Shown in pieces: positions 13,201-23,600 of a DNA stretch of 64,000 nucleotides. Where the stretch lies: positions 248,001 through 312,000 of the forward strand of contig JAVYIG010000095.1 in the NCBI GenBank assembly GCA_035222895.1. Direction: 5' to 3'. Source of the DNA: Strongylocentrotus droebachiensis. Lineage: Eukaryota > Echinodermata > Echinoidea > Camarodonta > Strongylocentrotidae. The position numbers and the translations under genes are program-made. The first letter of the stretch is position 1; every line of letters starts with the position of its first letter. The notes beneath the pieces are model-generated. The model did not search any database. It was not told the origin of the DNA and was given only the letters and a program-made list of their open reading frames with translations.

Positions 13201-15330
13201 AGAGAATAAGAAAGAAAGAGTATCAAAAACAATTCTAGTTGGACAAATTAAAGATAACACGCATCGCAAGGAAACAGTATACAACTGTACAGCAAATATA
13301 TCTTCAAAATTAGAAATAAAGGTATATGAAAAATACAATTATGTTCCAATCTTTGATCGTCAGATAATAGTGATCGGAATGATAATTATCATGATAATGG
13401 CTGGGAAATTTACGAAACGCTTTACACAATTTATTTTGGTAGAAAAGTTTCCATCCGCTTGTTTTCAATCTTGCTTTCACAAAAATTTGGATTAAATGTT
13501 TCGTTATTGCTAAAATAAGGCTGACTGGCATCATATAACTACTCTTTGTTACAAATAGCATCTCTTTGATTCAATTTGTATTTTTAAGTGTTATCCACGT
13601 TAATGTCTGACTTATTTCGTTTACTCTTTCGTGTTTTAAAATAATTATTCTTAACGTTCAATTTATGGAATTAAATTTCTACCTCGCCCTGACCTCCCCC
13701 CCCCCCCCCCCCCCCCATCTCCTGGTATTCTGGGTGTTTTCCCTTCTACCCCCATTTTCATCTATTCAATCTTTAAACTAAAATTGTCGCTGATTTTATG
13801 ATACTTTCCGTGTTTCTTTTATACGACATGATAGTTCACATTACTTTTAGATTCTCTGTTCCTATATTCATTCCCCTTCCCACTATCTGCCTCCTGTTGA
13901 TATTTTTCTAACGCCGATTCACGAACGAACAAAATAGATGAATCTCGATTGGAGAGAAGATATTGTGACATAATGAACCAACTTGATTAGGCTTCCTAAT
14001 GTTATCAAATTGATACAATCTTCAAACATCATGTACTCAACGTAAAATTACTGACAAAGCTAGCCCCCTTTCGCCCCTTTCTCGTGCTTGGTTTCTCACA
14101 TCCTCATCATGGCACCCGCCTTGTATACCTCAGCCCGTCCAACAAGGTCGATAGTGAAATCGACATCAGACCGACTAAACAATTACATTGCCCAGGATGG
14201 CCTAGTTGTCGTTCGGTTTGCAATCGGTTCGGCGGTGTGACCGGGCTAAAGCAATGGCGTGCTGCTACCAATACGTCTGCAGAATCATTCACAAGAACGG
14301 TCAACCATCGCCCAATCGGATGGGGTTCTTATCTTATTCTTTCATCATCTTCAGTCATTACTTGTTATAGTCATTGGGGTATTGCAACTCGAGCCCAGCC
14401 GGTAATGGCCCCATGCCTGTCGGTGGGCCCCCGGGGCAAGCAACGAGCATTTGCGAGAGCTAGCAGGCCCCGAAGATAGAATACACAAGATGCAAGTATG
14501 CGATAAGCTGGAGAAAGAAAGAAAGAAAAAGAGATGCAGAAAGTGGAGGAGAGTGCATTATCCCGCTTTAGCTGCCACGGTTGTTTTGCTATATCGCGTG
14601 TTACTCACGGCGGCTCTTTTTTACGTGTAGGGTGTACTAATGTCATAATGAAGATACTTTCAAATTGTAAGAGACGTGTGATATACGCTGTCACGACTTG
14701 CTGTTTAGAATCATGATACACACATTATCTTATTAGGAGCGTCTTTCTTAAATTGCATCTTTGAACATTGTGAAAATATAGGAAATAAATAACTGGAGTA
14801 CATGTATTTCTGCTTTTTACAAGACAATGATCTCTCAAAAAATTAAAGCAAATTGGTAGTTTGAATACTTCGAACTTCATTATGATAAATGCTACATCCA
14901 TCTGTATTTATTAACATAACATAACATGCTTTTTACTCCTATCTGAAGACGAGAAGAATTTCTATTCTTTTTATATCATAATGATGAATGTGAAGTTAAA
15001 ACATTTTGTTATCCGATTACAAATTAATTCTTGTACTTTTTTGTGGGAAAAGAGAAAAAACAAACAAACAAACAAACGAAGGATACCGGAAACTCTTAAA
15101 AGATTCAATGCTTGCCTACTTTATTCTTTAACAGAAAATAAGGTGTTTAAACTAATTATATGGCTGAGGTATTTTAAATTTTTTGTTTAAGAGAGATCCA
15201 ATTGTAGGCATTCTTTGCTCACATTTATTTCAATGCGAAAAAAAAAGGGATTTTCACGTCAAATGTTCATAAATATATTATTATTATTATTATTTTTTAA
15301 ATATTTTTATTTGCCTCATCAGAGGACTTA
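13201..15330. other. No gene seen; GC-rich island at about 14.06-14.48 kb
   Basis: The 14,060-14,480 island is unusually G+C-rich for this locus and open in one frame for 131 codons, but it has no recognisable domain and no codon-like constraint. A conserved noncoding element is more likely than an exon. Confidence 0.4.
13690..13720. repeat. Homopolymer C-run
   Basis: More than 20 consecutive C bases; similar runs of G or C occur at about 17,450, 41,450, 43,130, 55,015 and 58,140. Confidence 0.95.
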
Positions 15331-15841
15331 TTAAACGTAATACAAAGTTTGGGTATGGGTCATGTATTTGGTTCAAATGAACATATTGGAAGCATATGCG
15401 ATCCTAAAATATTCAATGATCGTCGTCGCGGTCGAAATCGAATCTTAAGTTATGAAATTATGAATAATAATCACTTTATGTTGTATAGCTCCCTCTCAAG
15501 GTCAAGATATTAATTAAGCTATAAAACAATGTTTCTTGACTAATATCGACCGATAAGCTATTCCCGTTCGCAAATTATATACCACAACTACATTTTCTGA
15601 GATTTTCATGGTCGCAGCTACCATAGTACGGCCGTAGGAGCTATTTGAAATTCATCAAAATTTACCGGGAGCACCGGTAAATCTTTATATTCAATTTTTC
15701 TCGAAAGCAGAAGTGTTTTAGGGGCTAAAATTTCTAGTGCTTTTAATACATCCACAGGGGCATCCAAATATATCAAAATTGTAAAGAATCACTATCCACC
15801 CATTTTTTCAAAATTTCCCAAAACTTTGTAATACCTTTAAG
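15331..15841 (+). mobile_element. 512-bp repeat family, copy 1
   Basis: Closely matches 27,470-27,981 along its whole length in the same orientation. Ends: TTAAACGTAATACAAAGTTT on the left and AAACTTTGTAATACCTTTAA on the right, i.e. terminal inverted repeats of about 20 bp. Internal landmarks are GAACATATTGGAAGCATATG, CGTCGCGGTCGAAATCG and the small palindrome ACCGGGAGCACCGGT. No coding capacity. Confidence 0.75.
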
Positions 15842-17995
15842 TATACATGGTAAAAGATATACTACATAAATATATTATTTTGTGAGTTTCATTTTGAAAA
15901 GCGGTATGACAGTACAATTGAAGTAGAAAAAATCAAGTAAGGGTGATTCGCTCAACTTTTGCTAAGAATGGACTTGATTTGAGGTTCACATTTTGTATTT
16001 TATAAAAGAAATATAAAAAAACAAACTATTTTGTTCGTTTGTTTGTTTCTTTATTTCTTTTTTTCTTGTCTTTTTTTTTGCTTTGCTTTCTTTTATACAA
16101 AGTAAGGTAAAAAGCACAATTGTGATTATTAAATCAGTTCTTCTCTCGAGTATACATTAAATAGGATAGAGTGAAACTGATGTATGTCTAATAAGTTGAA
16201 ATAAGCAAAGTATTGATTGAAATGCATTGTTTAACCCACCACTCCCAGACACATGCACACATGAATAAAAATCAACATGGTTGAAATTGAGAAGAATTCG
16301 AGATAATTGAAGGATTAGTTGCGTTAGTGAGTCTCTCAGTGCATTGTCTTGTTGCCCAATAAATAAATGAAACATCCCGTTAGACAGGCTCTTTCTACTC
16401 AAAAGAAACAATGTTTGCCATGTGTACACACACGCGTAAGCTGCATTGATTTTAATTGATATCTTCGGCATAATCACAGTCCATGATAGGCACTGTAACC
16501 GTCATGATTACAAAATGGGGTAAATAATGATGGAAACTTTTTGTCCACCTCAAAATTTCCCACGCACCCCGTCTCCTAAAGGTAGGGTGGCTGCGTAGTC
16601 GATATTTTATAGACGACATTTCCTAACTCTCTAGTAATAAGCCGCAAAGTTCATCGGAAATGAAAAGACAACCGCGAGTTTTTGATACGGCGGTCGTTTG
16701 AATTACCATCGCACGTGTCGCCACGTCACCATCGCAAAATTAGACGCCAAAAACAAATCTCTTGTTCTCTAGGTGTATGGGGGCACAGCAAGTCAAGCGA
16801 TCATGCATAACGTTCCCGCTTTACTTTGCTGATGTAATCACGTGACATTTTATGTCGTTACTGTAACTTACCAATTTCATAGACTACAAGGTGTTCAATC
16901 AAAAAATGGTTTATATGACTCGTATCGTGCTTAATCCAGAATTCTATTTCGTCTACCATATATTTGGGGACAATTTTTATGTCCACTTACGACATGACAA
17001 ATTGTTAAAAGAATGATTTGGAAAGAAAGTTTCGCCATCCATTCTTAGGCAACCTACCAAAAAGTTATTTACTTATTTTTATTACAATAGGCGTGAAACA
17101 CAAAGTCAGTCATGCTTTTATATATTTAATTTTCTTTGCTCATTCTTCATACCCCTGTTTGTCTTTCAGCATTAGACTTATTTCTATACAGATCTTTTGT
17201 ACTTTTGTAAGTTTGCTATTCTTATTCGATCTCGTTATTATTGTAAAAAATAACATTGAGTTTATGACTACGAACATTTTAAACCATGTTAAATCAAATC
17301 AAATAAAATCAAATCAAATCACAATGTAAAAGTGTCTCATACCTTAGCATGGTTCGTGTCACTCTACTTTTGTAGGGCTTTCTGATGAATTCATCACACT
17401 TCTAACAATCCTTTTATAAGATACCCTCTGGTATTATTTATTTGGAAGGGGAGGGGGGGGGGGGGGGATGGTAGTCAACAAAAAGTAATTGTAGTGGACG
17501 AACATTACCTGAAGCGCGCGCATCGGGGTGTAACGTAACGCGCATGATCGAACACGTACCGCTCGTAAGGACGTCGGTGATTGCTTGCATTGTGGGTAAA
17601 ACAAATTGGACAGTACTTTTCAACCAACATCTTACACACTTTAGAGGGGTTTGGAGTCATTAATTCTTTTCGGAGTCTAATTAATTTGGATAATTACGAA
17701 ATCAATGCAGAGATCAGGGACGACTGATAGACCATGTAGGCCTACATCAAACTTGATCACAAAGACTCATGAACATTTTACATTTTCCATCAACCTTGTG
17801 TAATTTAAAATGAAACTGATTTCTAGAGGAAATAAACTAGGGTATATTTCTTGAAAGTATCTGTTGTTTGTTAGGATTTTGTTTGATTATACCATTAACT
17901 ACAGTACTACACCAATAAACTGCAATAAATTTCTCTATCATCATCACCAAGAACAAAAAAAAAACAAAAAAAAGCAAAAAACACAAATAAGCAAC
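15842..17995. other. No gene seen; two CpG-rich patches
   Basis: 16,550-16,870 carries clustered ACGTG words (GCACGTGTC, CCACGTCACC, TCACGTGAC). 17,490-17,610 is CpG-dense (GAAGCGCGCGCATCGGGGTG) and ends in TTGCATTGTGGGTAA, a ZNF143-like word typical of promoters. A short AAATC pentanucleotide run lies at 17,289-17,320. Confidence 0.4.
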
Positions 17996-18005
17996 AACAA
18001 ATGAT

Positions 18006-18129
18006 TCGAAAATAATATCGCTAGTGATATTCGTTTGTCTCGCAATGTGGTCAATAAGGAATCTAAAAGATCACGACGTTTCGTATGCTACTGCAATACT
18101 TCGTCAGGTGATGAAAACTGTTGTAAGCA
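18006..18129 (-). repeat. Left inverted arm (pLTR-like) of the Penelope-like element
   Basis: 124 bp, identical by eye to the reverse complement of 19,625-19,748. In element sense it lies downstream of the ORF. It abuts the proposed 12-bp target duplication on its outer side. Confidence 0.88.
18070..18112 (-). ncRNA. Hammerhead-ribozyme-like motif, left arm
   Basis: Identical to the right-arm motif but on the minus strand, so it is in the same sense as the RT frame and downstream of it. Predicted cleavage follows the base at 18,075. Core boxes: CUGACGA at 18,107-18,101, then GAAA, then the ACGU palindrome and helix I strand GUGAU at 18,074-18,070. Confidence 0.65.
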
Positions 18130-18316
18130 AGGGTCTTTTATACTTTACGGGAGGACCGTAAAGCGGTCTAAAATTCGATCGATAATTGGAACAATAACGC
18201 CCAATGCCTATTGGTCGACGCACACGGTGATCGACCAATCACCAAGGCCGCTGGTTTGGCCGCTGGTTCGGCTGATTCACCAGGCCTATTGGCCGACGCA
18301 TACGGTACTCGACCAA

Positions 18317-19597
18317 TCAACGGGCCGCTGGCTCGGGCCGTCTGCTGAATGGAATCGACCGTTGTTGGCTGGCAGGACGGCGAGTGTCATGGCGGCGTAT
18401 CGTCCGCATCCAAAATTCGGGGATATCGATCCCGTTGTCTCTGTTGAAATTATTAGGATTGAGACGGATATTGATAGCTTCTTTTACCCTCCGTGTATAC
18501 CAATGCCGTTCTTGGGAAAGGCACTGAACCCCGTCCCAGTCTGGTTGATGCTGGTTGTCCCAAGCATGTTCGGCTACGGCTGAGTTGTCAGTTCGACGGA
18601 GTCTGACGTCCCTCTTATGCTCAGTGATTCTTTCTTTTATCGGACGGGCAGTTTCACCGATGTAGGATCTATCACATCCTTTACAAGGGATGTTGTACAC
18701 AATGCCGTCCCGTCTATGTGGAGGAATTGGATCCTTGGGGCGTGTAAGTTGTTGACGTAGGGTGGTATCTGATCTGAAAACCGTTCGAATGCCATGGCTC
18801 TCTAGGCGGCGCTTGAGTTGTTGGGAGACCCCATCAATGTACGGCAAGACTGTAAAAGTCTTGTATACCTTCTGATCCCTGGGTTCCGACGATCTATTCT
18901 TGGTATTGTGTATAAAACGGCGTGGGTAACCGTTAAGACTCAGGGCACTGCGAACACGGGTCCGTTCTGTGCATGGCTGTTGTGGACTTGTCACAATGCG
19001 TGAAGCTCTGTCAAATAGACATTTCACTAGACCTCTCTTCACCGATATGGGATGGTGAGAGTCAAACGCTATGTACTGGTCTGTGTGGGTAGGCTTCCTA
19101 TATACTGAGGTGGAGAGCCTATGGTTGTCGTGTCTATGAACTAGAGTGTCTAAGAATGCTATCTTCCCTTCACACTCTATCTCTGATGTGAACTGGATGG
19201 TTGGTTCAAGGCTATTCATGTGTTTAAGTAGCTTATCTGTTTCAGAGATGGGAACTATGATGAAGGTGTCATCTACGTATCTCTTCCAAACACGAGGCAA
19301 GCAAGAGAGGGGACATGTGTCCAACGCTTCTTCTTCGAAACTCTCCATGTATAGGTTGGCCACAACAGCCGAGACTGGACTGCCCATGGCTGCCCCTTCT
19401 GTCTGTTCATAGTATGAACCTTTATACAGAAAATATGTGGATCGTAGAACAAACTCGAGGAGTTGAGTGAGTTGTTCCGGTGAGAGTGCGGTCCGGGTAG
19501 ACAAATTGCTGTCTGATTGTAAGCGTTGCAATGTAGCATTGCATGCGCCCTCAATCGGTACATTGGTGAAGAGTGAAACTACGTCAAACGAAACCAT
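18317..19597 (-). CDS. Penelope-like RT/GIY-YIG endonuclease (partial protein)
   Basis: About 426 residues are open. RT motifs in order: SFDVVSLFTNVP (motif A with catalytic Asp, residues 3-14), TEGAAMGSPVSAVVANLYM (motif B, about 66-84), KRYVDDTFII (motif C with the Asp pair, about 104-113), then IAFLDTLVHR and YRKPTHTDQY (thumb side). A GIY-YIG nuclease follows: GIVYNIPCKGC, then YIGETARPIKERITEHKR (about 299-330), with a CxxC pair inside. In the family the nuclease nicks target DNA and the RT primes from the nick. The first RT motifs are missing because the copy is 5'-truncated next to the right repeat arm. The upstream flank supplies no recognisable promoter. Confidence 0.9.
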   Translation of the reverse strand: MVSFDVVSLFTNVPIEGACNATLQRLQSDSNLSTRTALSPEQLTQLLEFVLRSTYFLYKGSYYEQTEGAAMGSPVSAVVANLYMESFEEEALDTCPLSCLPRVWKRYVDDTFIIVPISETDKLLKHMNSLEPTIQFTSEIECEGKIAFLDTLVHRHDNHRLSTSVYRKPTHTDQYIAFDSHHPISVKRGLVKCLFDRASRIVTSPQQPCTERTRVRSALSLNGYPRRFIHNTKNRSSEPRDQKVYKTFTVLPYIDGVSQQLKRRLESHGIRTVFRSDTTLRQQLTRPKDPIPPHRRDGIVYNIPCKGCDRSYIGETARPIKERITEHKRDVRLRRTDNSAVAEHAWDNQHQPDWDGVQCLSQERHWYTRRVKEAINIRLNPNNFNRDNGIDIPEFWMRTIRRHDTRRPASQQRSIPFSRRPEPAAR

Positions 19598-19624
19598 GCG
19601 TTCTTGAGTACCGATGGTTTGCTC

Positions 19625-19748
19625 TGCTTACAACAGTTTTCATCACCTGACGAAGTATTGCAGTAGCATACGAAACGTCGTGATCTTTTAGATTCCTTAT
19701 TGACCACATTGCGAGACAAACGAATATCACTAGCGATATTATTTTCGA
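19625..19748 (+). repeat. Right inverted arm (pLTR-like) of the Penelope-like element
   Basis: Perfect reverse complement of the left arm. It joins the truncated RT region directly, within about 10 bp, which suggests the arm and the truncated body were fused during insertion, as is common in Penelope-like elements. Confidence 0.88.
19642..19684 (+). ncRNA. Hammerhead-ribozyme-like motif, right arm
   Basis: Read 5'-3' on the plus strand: helix I strand AUCAC, core CUGACGA, one extra A, helix II GUAU-U-GC with loop AGUA then GC-AUAC, core GAAA, CGUC, then GUGAU which pairs with AUCAC. This is the hammerhead order (CUGANGA, helix II, GAAA, UH cleavage site, helix I), with predicted cleavage after C at 19,679. 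Helix III has no room to fold within one molecule, but the palindrome ACGU could form it between two copies, as described for Penelope-element hammerheads. The extra A beside helix II is unusual and makes activity uncertain. Confidence 0.65.
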
Positions 19749-20251
19749 TACTATATCCGCAATGAGTAATATATTTAACAAATGATTCCCTACAAAAATA
19801 TAAACAAATAATACTTTTAAATACAAACAAATGTCATAGCAATATTATGTTGGAACAAAGCTTAAAACTCATTCAAAAAAACAACAACACGCCAACCAGC
19901 ATACCTCTATAAAACAAAACAAAACATGGAATTATCGACCTCCAAATTCATATTCAAGGGTTCGTGACAGATGGATTGGGATTCTGGTAGGGTATCGGGT
20001 AAGGCGTTGCGTTTATCCGCAGCCTCTGCTACCTTAATCCGCAATCCCTCACTGTTGACCCTCTGGGATTAAGATAGGTGAACCGAGGGGGTCGATGTTA
20101 AATCCCTATATGAATGAACATGATATATGCGCGAATAATTCAGATTCAAAGAGGTTTGTCCATATGAAATTTTTAAAAAGTTGAACAATTCTACTAAAGT
20201 TATACGATGACCTGTGATTAGTGGGAGTCTAAGTGTTGGCTGAATATTCAG

Positions 20252-20470
20252 CAGGCGCGATGGCTCAGTGGTAGAGTAGTGGTCTCGTAACAGCGGTGTC
20301 CCGGGTTCAAAACCAATTCAGTGCGCTTTTGTCCTAAGACATTAGTCCTCATTACCAACTCCCTCGAAGAGGACTTAAAGTGGGCCCCTGGTTGGTTACT
20401 TACAAGCATATACATGCTTTCTTAGCAGTCAGGTAAAACAATCATTCATGCTATATCTGGAATAAAGATA
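20252..20470 (+). mobile_element. tRNA-derived SINE with intact promoter boxes
   Basis: The tRNA-like head (20,252-20,327) has A box TGGCTCAGTGG and B box GGTTCAAAACC, with a weak GCGC acceptor-stem match. The body includes CTAAGACATTAGTCCTCATT and AAAGTGGGCCCCTGGTTGG, related to the SINE body at 9.5 and 61.6 kb. The tail ends in AATAAAGATATAAAGG. Because the body follows without a gap, it is a SINE rather than a functional tRNA gene. Confidence 0.68.
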
Positions 20471-20514
20471 TAAAGGAGAAAATAATTAGCAGAGTATACA
20501 GTAAGAAGGTGCCA

Positions 20515-21300
20515 CCGAAGCGTGGCGTAGTTCTACCAATGGCGCCACGGATGACCGTAGTCTAGCTCTACCAGTGGCGCCACGGATGGGTGTGGTCTAG
20601 CTCTACTACTGCGCCACGGATGGGTGTGGTGCAGTTCTACCAGTGGCGCCATGGATGGCCGTGGTCTAGCTCTACCAGTGGCGCCACGGATGGGTGGTAC
20701 AGTTCTACCAGTGGCGCCACGGATGAGTGTGGTACAGTTCTACTAGTGGCGTTGCGGATGTTGATGCGTTTCTACAAGTGGCGTCATGGATGGGTGGTAC
20801 AGTTCTACCAGTGGCGCCATGGATGTGTGATGCAGTTCTACCAGTGGCGCCACGGATGTTAATTCTACCAGTGGCATAATGAAAGGATATGTGGTCTAGC
20901 TCTACCAGTGGCGCCACGGGTGGGTGTGGTCTAATTCTACCAGTGGCGCCGCGGTTGGGCGTTGTGCAGTTCTACCAGTGGCGTCACTGTGTTGATGCAT
21001 TTCTATAAGTGGCGCCACGGGTGGGTGTGGTGCAGTGCTACCAGTGGCGCCACGGATGGGTGTGGTGCAGTTCTACCAGTGGCGCCACGGGTGTGTGATG
21101 CATTTCAGCGAGTTGAGTCACGGATGTTAATTCTACCAGTGGCACTATGAAATGATATGTGGTCTTGCTCTACCAGTGGCGCCACGGGTAAGTGTGGTCT
21201 ATTTCTACCAGCGGCGCCGAGGATGGGCGTGGTCTACCTCTACCAGTGGCGCCATGGATGCTTGATCCAGTTCTGCAAGTGGCGGCAATTAAACTTAGTC
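20515..21300 (+). repeat. GGCGCC minisatellite, about 23 units
   Basis: Units of about 32-36 bp with core TCTACCAGTGGCGCCACGGA then TGGGTGTGGTGCAGT or TGTGGTCTAGC. I count about 23 recognisable units; decayed ones run on to about 21,500. Variant units recur at a longer spacing: GTTGATGC(G/A)TTTCTA at 20,759 and 20,992, and GTTAATTCTACCAGTGGCA at 20,868 and 21,127. The open frames across it are a repeat artefact. Confidence 0.9.
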
Positions 21301-22239
21301 TAATGATATTCTACCGGGGACCCCATGGACGCTTGACCTACTACCGCATGTGGCGACAGGGACGTTTTAGAAATGCCAGGCATGTGTTGTCCAGTTATAC
21401 AAGTGGCCCCATCGATGAGTGTTATCTGGTTCATGAATGGGTGTGGTCTAGTTCTGCCACTGATACAAATGACACGAGTGTGTTTGGTCCAGTTCCGCTA
21501 GAGACGTGTTGACTAGTAATGATCTTCATGCACGATTGGAGCCACGCATAGATATGAGTCAGTACACAACGAAATTATGGCGGCATGAAAATGTTTTATT
21601 CAATATCGCAATTATTGTGCAGATACATGTATATATATTGAGAATGTGATGAAGAAATAAATTTTTAAAACAATATTTGAAAGGTTAAAACAAAACTATG
21701 ATTTTAAGGAAAAAAATGTGTATCTAGGGAATTGCAGCTTCAATTATATCTCATATAAATTTATATATTATAATTATATTGTTTCGTCTATTCGGCAAAC
21801 CTGCATTGAGAATGTTGATTTTTTACTTTGAGAAGTAAAATCGCTATGGTGGTTTTATTTTGTTTTCCATGAATATGTCTACATGATGTAAAGGTCGACA
21901 AGTCACTTGAATTTCTTGGTCAAACAGCAGTAACAACTCATGAACACAATCACAATGTTTCCATTGATCTTTACCGCTCTCCAATTATCTTGCAGCCTAA
22001 AGCTTCACCATCATTATCTAATTACATGGGTTATCAATATTGAAACAGTCATCACCAATAGTTTTATCCATCAGTGTGATATGCCTTCCATAATAAGATT
22101 CAATTCCATTATCATCATCACAATTATCATTATCATCTCTTACATTTCTTACCACTGGGTATCACTGTCCCTTCGTCACTGCTACTTTTATCACTGATCA
22201 CATCCACTATCACTCACGATACATACACAAAGAAGGAAA
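21301..22239. other. Decayed minisatellite edge, then AT-rich sequence
   Basis: Degenerate GTGGCGxC words fade out by about 21,500; after that the DNA is AT-rich with nothing recognisable. Confidence 0.5.
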
Positions 22240-22271
22240 GATTGCACAAACTTTCAATGAGAAGTGAATAT

Positions 22272-22277
22272 TTTATT
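22272..22277 (-). terminator. Candidate distal polyadenylation signal (AATAAA)
   Basis: A minus-strand AATAAA is followed within about 20-40 bases by TTTGTGCAATC and a GT-rich stretch (TTTGTGTATGTATCGTGAG). It sits where the AT-rich putative UTR gives way to different sequence. Nearer hexamers are equally possible signals. Confidence 0.3.
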
Positions 22278-23044
22278 CATACTCAAAACTTCGGAATAAG
22301 TTACAGTGAAAAAAAAGAGATCACATCATTTCACAAACTGGAAACATAAATAAAATTGCATAGCGCTCTATAGATACAGAAAGTAACAATGTACATAGTC
22401 CATAAACAACAACCTGTAATTGCCAATGAACAATATTAGGAGGTTAAAAGACAACAATGGATAAACATGGCACATCAAAGCACAAGCACAAAAAAAAAGA
22501 TTTATAGTGTATATTATTAGAAGATGAATATAAGATGCAAAGAGCTTGCTTTAGGTTTCGTTGTATGTCCAAATCATAATTCCTTATTAAAGCTTTAATG
22601 TTAATGTGAACAGTATGTTATCAAAATTATTTATTAATTACTATTTGAATTAATAATTTTATTTAATAAGTAGGAGACTCATCATTAACCTCTTTACTAG
22701 GGCATATATCAATTATTTTTAATGGATAACACCAGATTATTAGCAATTTCAAAATACACCTACTTTACCACAATTACAATGAAGACAAAACAAAACTACA
22801 GTGTATCATTTTATCATAGACGTCTTAATTTACCTTGATTATAGCAGAATTACAGAACTTTAACATTCACTTTGGCACAATCTGTCCAAGAAATACAACA
22901 ATGTCACTTGAGAGCTAAAAGGGCATTAATTCTTCAGAGATTACTCCAAAGTTCTTGTCCTTCTTGCTCTCAGAAGATCATATGAAAATGTCAACAACAA
23001 AAGAAGTTTGGTCAGCAGTATTTATACTTCAATGACTGGTCTGT

Positions 23045-23192
23045 GGGACCTGTTTCACAAAGCCTTTTTTCAATGACAAATTACAAAAATCAGTGACAAA
23101 TCTGCCGATAACCAATCAAAAGCAAGGATTTCAGTAGCTTATAACAAAGACTGTCATTTGTCACTGATGATAATTTTTGTGAAACGGGTCCC
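23045..23192. mobile_element. Hairpin MITE, GGGACC-TGTTTCACAAA family
   Basis: A 148-bp palindromic element that begins GGGACCTGTTTCACAAAG and ends TTTGTGAAACGGGTCCC. Near-identical 7-8-bp words flank it (TGGTCTGT left, TGGTCTGG right), suggesting an 8-bp target duplication and hence hAT-type mobilisation. A relative in inverted orientation lies at 57,349-57,497. Confidence 0.72.
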
Positions 23193-23474
23193 TGGTCTGG
23201 TCATTTGAATATCTATTACACCTTCCCTTGGAATGTACTCATTACAATCTTAATTAACATACCAATGTCAAAACCCTCTAATTGTCTAGCATAATGGAGA
23301 AATGAAAAGATAGGGGGTAGACATTTCTAGGAGCCAACTATGATTATTGTCCTTGATTTATATGTGACACACTCAGTGCAAATCAGGCACAATTCTATTC
23401 TCTTCTTTATAGATAGTTGCACAATTGCTCCACAGCCATTGTCCTACACTAACTGAACTCTGAACTTCAACCTT

Positions 23475-23600
23475 TTAATAAACACTATACCCAACCCCAA
23501 CCTTAACCCTACACCTAAACTAAACCCCAATTACAACTCCAACCCTAAGACTAACACTAACTTAAAGCCCAATTGCAACCCCAACCATTAACCCATACTT
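23475..23600. repeat. Degenerate telomere-like CCCTAA/CCCAAC tract
   Basis: About 125 bp of AACCCCAACC, TTAACCCTA and CCAACCCTAAGAC words. A short opposite-strand echo (GGTTAGGGTTGGG) lies at 2,321-2,336. It probably derives from microsatellite drift, not a telomere. Confidence 0.7.

Larger units (their letters stand above)
17996..19788 (-). mobile_element. Penelope-like retroelement, 5'-truncated, with inverted flanking repeats
   Basis: A single minus-strand frame (18,317-19,597, 426 codons) encodes the rear part of a reverse transcriptase followed by a GIY-YIG nuclease, the hallmark of EN-plus Penelope-like elements. The copy begins inside the RT, so the front of the protein is absent. On both sides lie identical 124-bp inverted repeats (18,006-18,129 and 19,625-19,748), interpreted as the element's pLTRs in inverted arrangement. 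A 12-bp direct repeat, AACAAATGATTC, brackets the whole (17,996-18,007 and 19,777-19,788) and is probably the target-site duplication. On the right, about 28 bp lie between the repeat arm and the duplication. Identical arms suggest a recent insertion. Penelope versus Neptune-type clade is not resolved. Confidence 0.88.

Noticed and set aside
18035-18583. 182-codon plus-strand frame
   Set aside because: Lies antisense to the Penelope-like element and its left arm; no recognisable product.
20252-20327. Functional tRNA gene
   Set aside because: A and B boxes are present but the cloverleaf is weak and a SINE body follows directly.
20590-20862. Repetitive WRHGW-type frame
   Set aside because: Minisatellite units happen to stay in frame; units of other lengths break it, as expected for non-coding DNA.
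1-22000. Islet homeobox gene in the left part
   Set aside because: No LIM or homeodomain signature found in any long frame; very short exons could be missed, but nothing supports it.
23475-23600. True interstitial telomere
   Set aside because: Too degenerate; no run of perfect TTAGGG/CCCTAA units.
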